Part shown: positions 16,962-25,336 of the stretch, one piece after another
Numbering within the stretch: position 1 is the first letter of the stretch
Layout of the letters: every line of letters begins with the position of its first letter
Made by a program: the position numbers and the translations under genes
Source: an uncultured Flavihumibacter sp.
GTDB taxonomy: Bacteria; Bacteroidota; Bacteroidia; Chitinophagales; Chitinophagaceae
Assembly: GCA_902168105.1 (NCBI GenBank)
Contig: CABHOY010000047.1
Coordinates: forward strand, 81,266-145,265
Direction: 5' to 3'
Length of the DNA stretch: 64,000 bases
The notes under the pieces: generated by a model
The model's database searches: none
What the model was told of the DNA's origin: nothing
What the model saw: only the letters and a program-made list of their open reading frames with translations

Positions 16962-18176
16962 ATGAACTTACATGAATACCAGGCTAAAGAACTGTTGAAG
17001 AAATATAACGTACCGGTACAGGAAGGGATTCCGGTAGATACCCCTGAAGCGGCGGCAGAAGCTTACAAGCAATTAAAAGTGCAATATGGTAATGAGTTTG
17101 CTGTTGTGAAGGCGCAGATCCATGCCGGTGGACGTGGTAAAGGTACCATTCGTGGTAAAGAGCAGAGAGGTGTTGCAGTTGGAAAGAACGCTGAAGATGT
17201 AAAAACAATTGCCGGTAACATCCTTGGTGGTGTACTGGTAACTATCCAGACCGGTGAGGCTGGCAAATTAGTTAACAAGGTGCTGGTAGCACAGGATGTG
17301 TACTACCCTGGCCCTAACCCCATAAAAGAATTATACCTGTCCATCCTGTTAGATCGTTCTAATGGTCAGAACGTGATCATGTACTCTACAGAGGGTGGTA
17401 TGGATATCGAAGAAGTAGCGCACAACACTCCTGAGAAGATCTTCAAGGAGCTGGTACAGCCAAACACTACCCTCCAGCCGTTCCAGGCAAGGAAGATAGC
17501 GTTCAACTTTGGTCTGAGCGGCGAAGCTTTCAAAAACATGGTGAAATTCGTGACCAACCTGTACAACGCGTACGTAGGTCTGGATGCTGCCATGCTGGAA
17601 ATCAACCCATTGTTCAAAACCAGCGACGAAAAGATCATTGCCGTTGACTGTAAACTGAACCTGGATGACAATGCGCTGATGCGTCATGCTGATCTGGAAG
17701 CACTCCGTGATATTTCTGAAGAAGATCCAACTGAAGTAGAAGCAGGTAAATTCAACCTGAACTACGTAAAACTGGATGGTAACGTAGGTTGTATGGTAAA
17801 CGGCGCCGGTCTGGCAATGGCTACCATGGATATGATCAAACTGAGCGGCGGTGAGCCTGCTAACTTCCTGGACGTAGGAGGTACTGCAAATGCACAGACC
17901 GTAGAAGCTGGTTTCCGCATCATCCTGAAAGATCCTAAGGTTAAAGCGATCCTGATCAACATCTTCGGTGGTATCGTACGTTGCGACCGTGTTGCACAGG
18001 GTGTGATCGACGCTTACAAATCTATCGGTAACATCACCGTTCCGATCATTGTACGTCTGCAAGGTACCAACGCTGAAGAAGCAAAGAAACTGATCGAAGA
18101 AAGCGGTCTGACCGTACAATCAGCTATCCTGCTCAGCGAAGCTGCTGCACTGGTAAATAAAGCGGTAACCGCTTAA
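16962..18176 (+). CDS. sucC: Succinyl-CoA synthetase beta subunit
   Basis: 404 aa. N-terminal ATP-grasp region starts MNLHEYQAKELL, with QIHAGGRGKG as nucleotide-binding loop and LEINPLF; the C-terminal CoA-ligase domain has NGAGLAMATMD, FLDVGGTA and INIFGGIVRCD. It makes succinate and ATP or GTP from succinyl-CoA with the alpha subunit SucD. No sucD lies in the window, so the subunits are unlinked here, a common arrangement in Bacteroidota. Upstream there is only an imperfect -7 box (TATTTTAG at 16937-16944). Confidence 0.97.
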   Translation: MNLHEYQAKELLKKYNVPVQEGIPVDTPEAAAEAYKQLKVQYGNEFAVVKAQIHAGGRGKGTIRGKEQRGVAVGKNAEDVKTIAGNILGGVLVTIQTGEAGKLVNKVLVAQDVYYPGPNPIKELYLSILLDRSNGQNVIMYSTEGGMDIEEVAHNTPEKIFKELVQPNTTLQPFQARKIAFNFGLSGEAFKNMVKFVTNLYNAYVGLDAAMLEINPLFKTSDEKIIAVDCKLNLDDNALMRHADLEALRDISEEDPTEVEAGKFNLNYVKLDGNVGCMVNGAGLAMATMDMIKLSGGEPANFLDVGGTANAQTVEAGFRIILKDPKVKAILINIFGGIVRCDRVAQGVIDAYKSIGNITVPIIVRLQGTNAEEAKKLIEESGLTVQSAILLSEAAALVNKAVTA

Positions 18177-18212
18177 TAACTATAAGTAGTGATTGACTAG
18201 AAATAGAAAAAT

Positions 18213-18247
18213 GAATCCCTGGACGCTGTCCGGGGATTCGTTTTTTG
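18213..18247 (+). terminator. Terminator after sucC
   Basis: A 12-bp stem (18213-18224 with 18228-18239, one G-T pair) and three-base loop, followed by GTTTTTTG. Confidence 0.88.
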
Positions 18248-18442
18248 TTTGTATCCCAACTGTTCTATGCTGTCCAACATATTCCCCTCCCCTGCCACAT
18301 CTTTCTATCACATTTTTTTAGCATTTAGTCACTTAATAGGTTCGTAACCAGCGAAAAGTCGTACCTTCATTATCCATCCTTACTATTATACCTGCGTCCT
18401 GCGGGTGACATTTTATTATATCCATCAAATTGTACAATTACC

Positions 18443-19456
18443 ATGAAGCGCTTCCGCGACTTTTTCCTCTTCTGTTCAGGGGTACATGTGCCTATGCTGA
18501 CCCGGGCACCATCAGAGACCAACAAATATGGCGGTATTGGTGCTACTATTTTCTTCACCGGTTTACTGGCGGCCTTCTCGGGAGGGTATGCCCTGTGGAC
18601 GGTATTCAGTTCCCCCTGGGGAGCCATCATCTTCGGGATTGTCTGGGGACTGATGATCTTCAACCTGGACCGGTACATCGTATCGGGCATGAAAAAACGT
18701 AAGAATTTCTGGAATGAGTTCGGCATGGCGGTACCGAGGCTGGCATTGGCCGTGCTTATTGCCATTGTCATTTCCAAACCGCTGGAACTGAAAGTGTTCG
18801 AGAAGGAGATCAACCAGGAACTGATCGTTATGGAGCAACAGGTGTTCAAAACACAGGAAGACAGGGTAAAAGACCGCTTCCAGCAACGTACTGATGTTCT
18901 GAATACGGAGATCTCACAATTGAATGCGGCTATTCAGGTCCAGGCGGCAAAACTTGACACGCTGCAGATCATCGCGCAGCAGGAAGCAGATGGCACAGGT
19001 GGTTCGCGCAGGCAAAACCTGGGACCTATTTACAAGGCTAAAAAGGCTGATGCGGATACCGCAGCGGCTATGCTAAAAAGGATCTCGGAACAAAATGGGG
19101 CGCTTATCGCGCTAAAAAGACAGGAACTATCGGCTATTGATTCCACCCGGAAGGCGACGGTAGGTGGACTTAACCGGACGAGTATTGACGGACTGGCATC
19201 CAGGCTGGATGCACTGGGGCACCTGACAGATCGTAGTGTACCGGTGCGCTGGGCCAACTGGTTCATTATACTGCTGTTTATTACAATAGAAACGGCGCCG
19301 GTGTTTGTAAAACTTATCTCTCCCCGCGGACCGTACGACGATCTGCTGGAGGCCCATGAACACGCTTATATCATTTTCCGGAAGGAAACGATAGAAAAGA
19401 GGGAAAGAGAATATAATAAGAGGATGATGATAGGTCAACCAGCTGTTAATTCCTGA
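18443..19456 (+). CDS. DUF4407 membrane protein
   Basis: 337 aa. Two hydrophobic helices lie near the N-terminus (about 30-55 and 57-78), another at about 92-112 and one late helix near 275-295, with a long charged alpha-helical coiled coil between about 120 and 250 (many Gln, Lys, Asp). This is the layout of DUF4407 proteins; LDRYIVSGMKKR after the second helix is characteristic. Function unknown. It stands alone; no perfect promoter box was seen in the 195-bp gap after the sucC terminator. Confidence 0.85.
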   Translation: MKRFRDFFLFCSGVHVPMLTRAPSETNKYGGIGATIFFTGLLAAFSGGYALWTVFSSPWGAIIFGIVWGLMIFNLDRYIVSGMKKRKNFWNEFGMAVPRLALAVLIAIVISKPLELKVFEKEINQELIVMEQQVFKTQEDRVKDRFQQRTDVLNTEISQLNAAIQVQAAKLDTLQIIAQQEADGTGGSRRQNLGPIYKAKKADADTAAAMLKRISEQNGALIALKRQELSAIDSTRKATVGGLNRTSIDGLASRLDALGHLTDRSVPVRWANWFIILLFITIETAPVFVKLISPRGPYDDLLEAHEHAYIIFRKETIEKREREYNKRMMIGQPAVNS

Positions 19457-19473
19457 TATCCATACCTTATACC

Positions 19474-19503
19474 GGACGTATACACGGGACATACACGACG
19501 CAT
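19474..19503. repeat. Short interspersed repeat, copy A
   Basis: Contains GGACGTATACACG (19474-19486) and ATACACGACGCAT (19491-19503). Both 13-mers recur at 39834-39870. It lies directly downstream of the DUF4407 stop codon. Confidence 0.6.
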
Positions 19504-19554
19504 AGTTGGACTTGTAACCTGATATTCTACCGGGAAATGTAAAATCTCCGAAGG

Positions 19555-19595
19555 ACTTATAGCTGTGAGACGGAATTCGTTGAACGGCTATAAGT
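19555..19595 (-). terminator. Hairpin beyond the SprT-like gene
   Basis: 9-bp perfect stem (19555-19563 with 19587-19595), long loop, immediately after the SprT-like stop. No strong T-tract, so its terminator role is uncertain. Confidence 0.4.
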
Positions 19596-19597
19596 TC

Positions 19598-20218
19598 TTA
19601 TGCAGCAACAAGTTCCACTTCGTAAACGGGACTGAACAGATACATCCGCTTAGTTGCTACTTCTTCACATCTGTAACGCTTACGTATACGTTCTCCCCTA
19701 CGGAAGATCCGCCCGTCTTTTGTTCGGAATAGTTGATTGGGAGATAGCTGTTCCACCAGAAAGTGGTTTTCCTTTTGCAGATCATATCGCTTCAGTACAC
19801 GCATAAGATCATCGTCAGCACAGGAGCTGGCTGCGGGATTCTGAATACTTTGCCGTAAGGCCGTTTCCACATCATGGGGAAGATATCCTTTGCCAACGAA
19901 CTGTTTCAGTATGTTGGAAAAATGCTGCTTCCATTCCTTGCCATGCGAGGCTACCTTATTGGCATACTGCATGTAGGTGGTGAGGTGCGATATTTCGTGC
20001 AAAAGTGTGATCAGGAAAGCATACTTGTTAAGGTTGCCATTAATGCTGATACGGTGTCCTCCCCTGCTGTCAGGATGCCGGTAGTCCCCCAGTATGCTTT
20101 GCCTTTCACGTGTCACTGTTAAGTGCACCTTAAATTCCGTGAGGTAGGCCATTACCTGCTCGAAGGTTCCTTCGGGCAGGTATGCAGCTAATGCATTTAA
20201 AGGAGCCTCCTGCTTCAC
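19598..20218 (-). CDS. SprT-like zinc metallopeptidase domain protein
   Basis: 206 aa. Contains the zinc motif LLHEISHLTTY (HExxH with the catalytic Glu) around residue 85, with a further His in ASHGKEWKQHF, as in SprT/Spartan-like proteins. The usual C-terminal zinc ribbon is not evident: no CxxC pair is visible, and the C-terminal part is instead basic (FRRGERIRKRYRCEE). Spartan homologues cut DNA-protein crosslinks; bacterial SprT function is unclear. The start is 7 bases from the stop of the small membrane protein upstream, so it is the last gene of the bactofilin unit. Confidence 0.82.
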   Translation of the reverse strand: MKQEAPLNALAAYLPEGTFEQVMAYLTEFKVHLTVTRERQSILGDYRHPDSRGGHRISINGNLNKYAFLITLLHEISHLTTYMQYANKVASHGKEWKQHFSNILKQFVGKGYLPHDVETALRQSIQNPAASSCADDDLMRVLKRYDLQKENHFLVEQLSPNQLFRTKDGRIFRRGERIRKRYRCEEVATKRMYLFSPVYEVELVAA

Positions 20219-20225
20219 AGATCTT

Positions 20226-20612
20226 TTAATTTTTCTTTCTGGTAATTTTTTGCAGACTTATGTTCTCACATACCGCATATACGATGTAGAAGAACATCAG
20301 TATAAAAATAGTAATTCTGCTGGTATGTGCCCTGTTAGCTACGGCATATATGGTAATGCCGGCCAGGCATAACATCATTCTGCTGATCATGGAGCCATAC
20401 ACCCTTAGCATAAACATGCTGTTGTTTTCGGATTGTACCCCTTTACGGCTCATATTGTAGGTGATGCCGGAGATTGTAGCTAAAGCCAGGTTGCCGAAGA
20501 GCAACACATTGTGATGTGCTCCATTGTCCAACAACCAGGCTTTTAATAATAATAACGCGCCATTCAATATTATGAAAAGGCCAATGACTCTAAAGTAGAA
20601 CCTGTCACTCAT
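20226..20612 (-). CDS. Small membrane protein (AtpI-position protein)
   Basis: 128 aa with four predicted helices (about 7-27, 33-50, 70-90 and 97-117). Its start overlaps the AtpZ stop by 8 bp. In many Bacteroidota a small membrane protein in this position precedes the F0 subunit genes, but here a SprT-like gene follows. Family not firmly recognised. Confidence 0.7.
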   Translation of the reverse strand: MSDRFYFRVIGLFIILNGALLLLKAWLLDNGAHHNVLLFGNLALATISGITYNMSRKGVQSENNSMFMLRVYGSMISRMMLCLAGITIYAVANRAHTSRITIFILMFFYIVYAVCENISLQKITRKKN

Positions 20613-20841
20613 TCCTGCTGGTATCTTTGATAATTTGGCGCAAAATTAAGACTAAAGCTAATAAAGACAAAATGATCAGGAAGAAAGGGAATGACCATCC
20701 TGTCCGCTGGTCGATTTTGTAACCAGCAAATACCGCTATACCTAATGTGGCCATCATCTGGAATGCCAGCCCGGTGTACTTTAAAAGCAGTTTGTTATCA
20801 GGCTTCTTCCGTGGCTTCTTCTGTGACAACGGATCTTCCAT
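20605..20841 (-). CDS. AtpZ/AtpI family protein
   Basis: 78 aa. Basic N-terminus (QKKPRKKPDNK), two helices, with the family pattern LAFQMMATLGIAVFAGYKID and a Gly/Trp turn (RTGWSFPF). AtpZ proteins aid assembly of the F-type ATP synthase c-ring or carry Mg/Ca. The start lies within the bactofilin gene (44-bp overlap) and the stop overlaps the next membrane protein, so the three are translationally linked. The ATP synthase genes that often follow in Bacteroidota are absent from this window. Confidence 0.85.
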   Translation of the reverse strand: MEDPLSQKKPRKKPDNKLLLKYTGLAFQMMATLGIAVFAGYKIDQRTGWSFPFFLIILSLLALVLILRQIIKDTSRNE

Positions 20842-21250
20842 TCTTTTCTTTCAGGTTTGCGTTTGCAGCTGCCACCTCTTCAGGTTCCATGTAGCAACGA
20901 CCATTGAATTTTGCGGTTGGCTCCATTTCGAAATGAGCCGTGTACAGATCTCCTTTTACCAGGGCGTTGCCTTTCAGGAAAAGCAGATCTTCAACTTTGA
21001 CAATACCAGTTACTTTCCCCAGGATGTCAGCGCTCTGACATACGAGGTCACCGATAATCTCCCCTTCAGGACCTACTACAATTTTAGCTTTTGTTGATAC
21101 CAGGCCATTCACCTGACCGTCGATGCGAATATCACCTTCGCACACGATATCTCCTTGTATGGAGGTTCCACTGCCAATAATGTTCACGTTAGAAGTAGGC
21201 ATTACTGATTTGCTTTCGCTTCTGGCATTACGATTGTTGTTGCTAAACAT
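20798..21250 (-). CDS. Bactofilin (polymer-forming cytoskeletal protein)
   Basis: 150 aa. A central beta-helix domain from about residue 25 to 115 shows the regular 6-residue glycine and valine ladder (IGSGTSIQGDIVCEGDIRID, then GPEGEIIGDLVCQSADILG). The flanks are short and disordered, with a Glu-rich C-terminal tail (EEATEEA). Bactofilins polymerise without nucleotide and scaffold cell-wall enzymes. Typical partner genes are M23-type peptidases; here the gene upstream encodes only the M23 N-terminal portion. Confidence 0.93.
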   Translation of the reverse strand: MFSNNNRNARSESKSVMPTSNVNIIGSGTSIQGDIVCEGDIRIDGQVNGLVSTKAKIVVGPEGEIIGDLVCQSADILGKVTGIVKVEDLLFLKGNALVKGDLYTAHFEMEPTAKFNGRCYMEPEEVAAANANLKEKNGRSVVTEEATEEA

Positions 21251-21440
21251 AGGATTCTAGGTTTTTCAGCTTTTTGTATGATGTAAGATAGTATTATTTA
21301 TTAACATATTATTACATATTGACAATCACTTCCTTTAAGAAGTTATCCACATTACCCCCCCTTAACGGCGCTGCGGCCACTTTGCGTATGTTACCGGCAA
21401 TATATTTTCAATCTCAATAAATGAGTGCCCCGATCTGATA

Positions 21441-21845
21441 TTAATATGTGCTGTTATCTACTTTAGGGACCTTGATCATGGTAGTATCCAGTTTACTGGA
21501 AGAAAAGTCCCCGTTTATTACCTGTTTGATATTGTCCAGGTATTTGTCGCGTGCGTTGATAGCCGATTCCAGGGAATCGGTGCGCATTTTCAGGCGGATG
21601 AATTCCCTCCGCTGTTTCAGGTCGCCATATCCGGGGATATAGTACCTCAATGGGGTGAACACTACTGTGGCGACGGTGATCGTCACCAGCAGCACAAATA
21701 AAGTGCTCAAAGCAATGTACACGCTCATGCGTGATAATTTGAACGAGGTAACCTCTTCATAGGTATTGTCATTCATAATTACCAGGCGGTACCTGTTCCC
21801 TATCCGCCCCACATTTCTGCCTTTTCTATCACGCTTATTAGCCAT
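21441..21845 (-). CDS. Short protein resembling the N-terminus of bactofilin-linked M23 peptidases
   Basis: 134 aa. Basic N-terminus, YRLVIMNDNTYEE, one transmembrane helix (about 44-65), FTPLRYYIPGYGD, then a coiled coil. This is the N-terminal layout of Bacteroidota M23 (LytM) peptidases encoded beside bactofilin, but the ~150-residue LytM catalytic domain is absent and no displaced frame for it lies in the 190 bp before bactofilin. It ends in an ordinary stop, so it looks like a natural short form (or an old truncation) that could act as a membrane anchor or adaptor for bactofilin. Confidence 0.72.
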   Translation of the reverse strand: MANKRDRKGRNVGRIGNRYRLVIMNDNTYEEVTSFKLSRMSVYIALSTLFVLLVTITVATVVFTPLRYYIPGYGDLKQRREFIRLKMRTDSLESAINARDKYLDNIKQVINGDFSSSKLDTTMIKVPKVDNSTY

Positions 21846-22047
21846 AGCCGCTATAAAACTTGAATAATTTTTCTGATTATCAACCGGCTAAAGTTAAACA
21901 TTTATATTATTTCGTATTTAAAAAATTGGGGCGTGCATGTTTTTATTCCGGCGCCCCACCCATCCCCCTCAAAAAAATTATCCTATCTTTAAAAAATAAT
22001 TTCCTGACATATAAGTTATATAGGTAAGCCTATACACCCTGGCATCC

Positions 22048-25000
22048 ATGAATTATCACAGATCAGTTCGCACATATCTACCATATACCTGTTTAGTAAG
22101 TTTGTTTTTGTGCTGTTTGAGTATTAACAGGGTCCACGCCCAGCGAAGGGATACCACGGTTACTAATCAGTCCAAGAATAACAGCAGCAGGATGTCTCAG
22201 CGCACCATGCAAAAACCTCTTGTACCAAAAGTAGCGCAACCAAAGGTAGAAGACCGCCGCCCACCATCGGAAATGCTTGCAGAAAAAAGGTGGACCATAA
22301 AACGTAAGCTGGTACAGAACATGCTGGCCAGGTATAACTATTTGTACAATGCCAAGAAGAAACTACTCCTCATTACCCACAATGTAAGCCGCCAGGGGCA
22401 GGATAATTATAATTATCTGCTTCCCTTCTATCCTTACAGCCTTCAGAACCTTGGCCTCAGCGCCGGGGATCTGGATACCGTTATAGAGAAGGCTTCCATC
22501 AACATACAAATTCGCGACCCGCGCAGCAAATGGATTGACGATAGCTACCTTGTAATAGGTCAGGCTTACTTTTATCAGGGTGAATGGGACAAGGCCAGCA
22601 GAACCTTCCAGTTCATCAACACCAAATTTGCTCCCAAGAAGAAATCGGATAATAAAGCTATAGTAGGTTCCAGTGCTAACGATCAGATCAGCATTGCCTC
22701 CCGCGAGAAACGGAAACCGCCGTTCGGGTACTTCAAACATACCTATGCCCGTAACGACGCCTTCGTATGGCAGGCCAAAACCTTCCTGGAAATGAAGGAG
22801 TTCGATCAGGCGCGCTCGCTGATGAACATTGTCGAGCAGGACCCCTACTTTCCCAAAAGGCTGGCAGGCGACCTTGCTGAAGTAAGGGCCTATGCCCTTT
22901 ATAAACAGGAACGCTTTGCTGAAGTGATCGTTCCCCTCCAGGCAGCTGTTAAAAGCAAGCGTAACCGCGATGAGCGGGCGCGTATGTTCTATATACTGGG
23001 ACAACTGTATACCAATTACAGTCGCCCGGACTCCGCCGTAATGATGTTCCACAAAGTGATCAAACAAAAGCCTGATCCGATGATGGACTTCCAGGCGCGC
23101 ATGCAGATCGCTAAACTGGACGCTACCCGGGAAGGCGGCTCCCTAGATGAGAGCCTGGCCCGTCTCAAAAGAATGGCCCGCCGGGAGAAATATATCGAGT
23201 TCCGTGATGCCATCTATTATAACATGGCCAACATCGTTTTGCCTAAAGATCCTGATCTGGCCCTGGAATACCTGCGTCAGTCACTCAAGGTAGAAAGCTC
23301 CAATACGATGCAGAAAGCCTTGTCTTTCAAAGCGGTAGCCGATATCTATTACGGCCAGCGCCAGTATCGCCTGGCCAGGAACTTCTACGACAGTACAGCT
23401 ACTGTTATGCCGCCTGAGTTCACAGACTCTGCCATTGTCAACAAACGCAAGCGGGTGTTGAATGATGTAGTTGTCCGTGTAGAGGCTATTCAGAAGGAAG
23501 ATAGTTTACAACGTATTGCTGCCATGCCTGAATCGGACAGGATGATCTTCCTTGAAAAAATGGCTGCCACCATGCGTAAGGAGGCTGAAGAAAAAGCGAA
23601 AAAAGATAAGGAGGCCGCTGAAAATGGAATTGACCAACAGGACATGGCTAATAACAATCCACTTATTAATAATATGAACAACAGCCCTGCTGCTCCTAAA
23701 AAGGATGATCAGGGTGATTGGTACTTCTATAACAATGCCAGCAAATCCGCCGGCTTCTCAGAATTTAAAAAGCGCTGGGGTAACAGGCCTTTGGCTGACA
23801 ACTGGCGTAGAAGCCAGTCAGGAGCTGCCATTGCGAACCAACCTTTACAACAGGAAGATGCAAACGGCAACCCTATTGGTGCTAACGATCCTTCTAAAAT
23901 CCCGTCAGACAGTGCCACAGCCAAAACACTGGCCGCTGGTTTGCCACTTACACCTGACGATCTCCTGAAATCGAACGTGATCGTAGAAGAAGCGTATTAT
24001 GACCTGGGTAAACTTTATAATGACCAGCTGGACAATACTGAGCTGGCCATCGAAACATACGATACCCTGCTGAACAGATATCCGCAGCATCCAAACAAAA
24101 CAGAGGTAGTATATTCCCTGTATATCTGGCATACTAAACTGGGGCATACCGCACTGGCTAACAAATACAAACAAGCGGTGACCCAGTTCGGAGACTCCAA
24201 GTTTGCCAGCATCATCAAGTACGGCGCCCTGCAGGATATTAACCAGGAGAAGAAAAAAGAGATCTCGACGGTATATGATTCTGTTTATGTAAACTATAGC
24301 AAGGGGAACCTTGAGGGAGCCATGGCGCTTAAAAAATCAGCTGACTCCACTTATGGCCTCAACTTCATGCAGCCCAAATTTGACCTCCTGGAAGCCATGA
24401 TCATCATGAAGATGGATACGTGCGAGTATGGGCGTCAGGCAGTTGTAAACGTGATCAACAAGTATAAGCAGGACGATGGGGTCCAGGAGAAGGCAAAATC
24501 ATTGCTGGAAGCACTGGACAACCGGGCGGCACTGGTGGTATATCTCTCCAGGCTGGAAATTGACAAAAGCAGGGATGGCAACAATCCTGTGGATGAAAAT
24601 ATCTCTATCCGCTATCCATGGCAGAACCCCGAACCCAACTTTGGGAAACTGGATTCCGTGAAGATCAAAACAGCTATTGCTGATTCCATCAAACTGGCAG
24701 CTAATGCTGCACTGAAAGTAGCACCGCTACCTCCGCCAATAAAGCCTATAACTATCTATAAGCTGAATGCCCAAAATCCTCATTTTGTTGTGCTCTCCTT
24801 CCAGCGTGTATCTAAAGCCATCATGGATGAGGCACTGACACAGTTTACCAGGTATAATGCCGAAAAACATAAAGGCGAAGGTATCCAGGTCGCCAATTTT
24901 GTGCTCTCTCAACAGGAAGTCATGCTGATCTTCAGGCTTTTCTCAAATGAAGACAAGGCATTGGACTATTTTGACGAGATCAGGATAGATGCGGAAAAGA

Positions 25001-25131
25001 TCATTCCGCGTATCCGTCCGTCGGATTACTCAATGTTTATTATCTCAAGGGATAACTTCATTCAGATGAACAGTACCAAAGACATTGAAGGATACCGGAA
25101 ATTCTTTAACGACAACTATGTTACACAGTAA
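22048..25131 (+). CDS. sprE: Type IX secretion/gliding TPR protein, SprE/PorW family
   Basis: 1027 aa. N-terminal export signal (hydrophobic core CLVSLFLCCLSINRVHAQ; a Cys-Cys near position 24 could serve lipidation). Multiple TPR-like helical repeats occupy about residues 90-500 and 650-830, split by an Ala/Glu/Lys-rich and Asn/Pro-rich linker. The C-terminal ~110 residues (FVVLSFQRVSKAIMDEAL to the end) form the small alpha/beta domain found in SprE/PorW. These outer-membrane lipoproteins connect the T9SS PorLM motor with PorKN. Divergent from the bactofilin unit, a neighbourhood shared by many Bacteroidota. A T9SS substrate occurs at 49975-51546. Confidence 0.85.
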   Translation: MNYHRSVRTYLPYTCLVSLFLCCLSINRVHAQRRDTTVTNQSKNNSSRMSQRTMQKPLVPKVAQPKVEDRRPPSEMLAEKRWTIKRKLVQNMLARYNYLYNAKKKLLLITHNVSRQGQDNYNYLLPFYPYSLQNLGLSAGDLDTVIEKASINIQIRDPRSKWIDDSYLVIGQAYFYQGEWDKASRTFQFINTKFAPKKKSDNKAIVGSSANDQISIASREKRKPPFGYFKHTYARNDAFVWQAKTFLEMKEFDQARSLMNIVEQDPYFPKRLAGDLAEVRAYALYKQERFAEVIVPLQAAVKSKRNRDERARMFYILGQLYTNYSRPDSAVMMFHKVIKQKPDPMMDFQARMQIAKLDATREGGSLDESLARLKRMARREKYIEFRDAIYYNMANIVLPKDPDLALEYLRQSLKVESSNTMQKALSFKAVADIYYGQRQYRLARNFYDSTATVMPPEFTDSAIVNKRKRVLNDVVVRVEAIQKEDSLQRIAAMPESDRMIFLEKMAATMRKEAEEKAKKDKEAAENGIDQQDMANNNPLINNMNNSPAAPKKDDQGDWYFYNNASKSAGFSEFKKRWGNRPLADNWRRSQSGAAIANQPLQQEDANGNPIGANDPSKIPSDSATAKTLAAGLPLTPDDLLKSNVIVEEAYYDLGKLYNDQLDNTELAIETYDTLLNRYPQHPNKTEVVYSLYIWHTKLGHTALANKYKQAVTQFGDSKFASIIKYGALQDINQEKKKEISTVYDSVYVNYSKGNLEGAMALKKSADSTYGLNFMQPKFDLLEAMIIMKMDTCEYGRQAVVNVINKYKQDDGVQEKAKSLLEALDNRAALVVYLSRLEIDKSRDGNNPVDENISIRYPWQNPEPNFGKLDSVKIKTAIADSIKLAANAALKVAPLPPPIKPITIYKLNAQNPHFVVLSFQRVSKAIMDEALTQFTRYNAEKHKGEGIQVANFVLSQQEVMLIFRLFSNEDKALDYFDEIRIDAEKIIPRIRPSDYSMFIISRDNFIQMNSTKDIEGYRKFFNDNYVTQ

Positions 25132-25223
25132 CTGGCAATAAGATATAAACACATATTAATTCATTAAGGTACATAAGTCAGTCTTTTAACAATATTTGGG
25201 GGACATCAACCCGTTTTTTTTAA

Positions 25224-25257
25224 TAGTTTTGCCCGCTATTACGTGCGTAGCGTAATA
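25224..25257 (+). promoter_or_regulatory. -7 box and leader hairpin before the class A PBP
   Basis: TAGTTTTG (25224-25231) fits TAnnTTTG. Right after it comes a 7-bp hairpin (25237-25243 with 25251-25257) at the expected 5' end of a ~100-base leader. Confidence 0.5.
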
Positions 25258-25336
25258 AGGCCCGTAAATTGCTATAACTGGGGTATAAGCCAATGAGAGC
25301 GTTGCTGGCTGCGCAAATCAAATATTTAAAGCAAGT

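Noticed and set aside
22363..23067. 234-codon minus-strand frame inside the SprE gene
   Set aside because: Shadow of a long, domain-supported gene.
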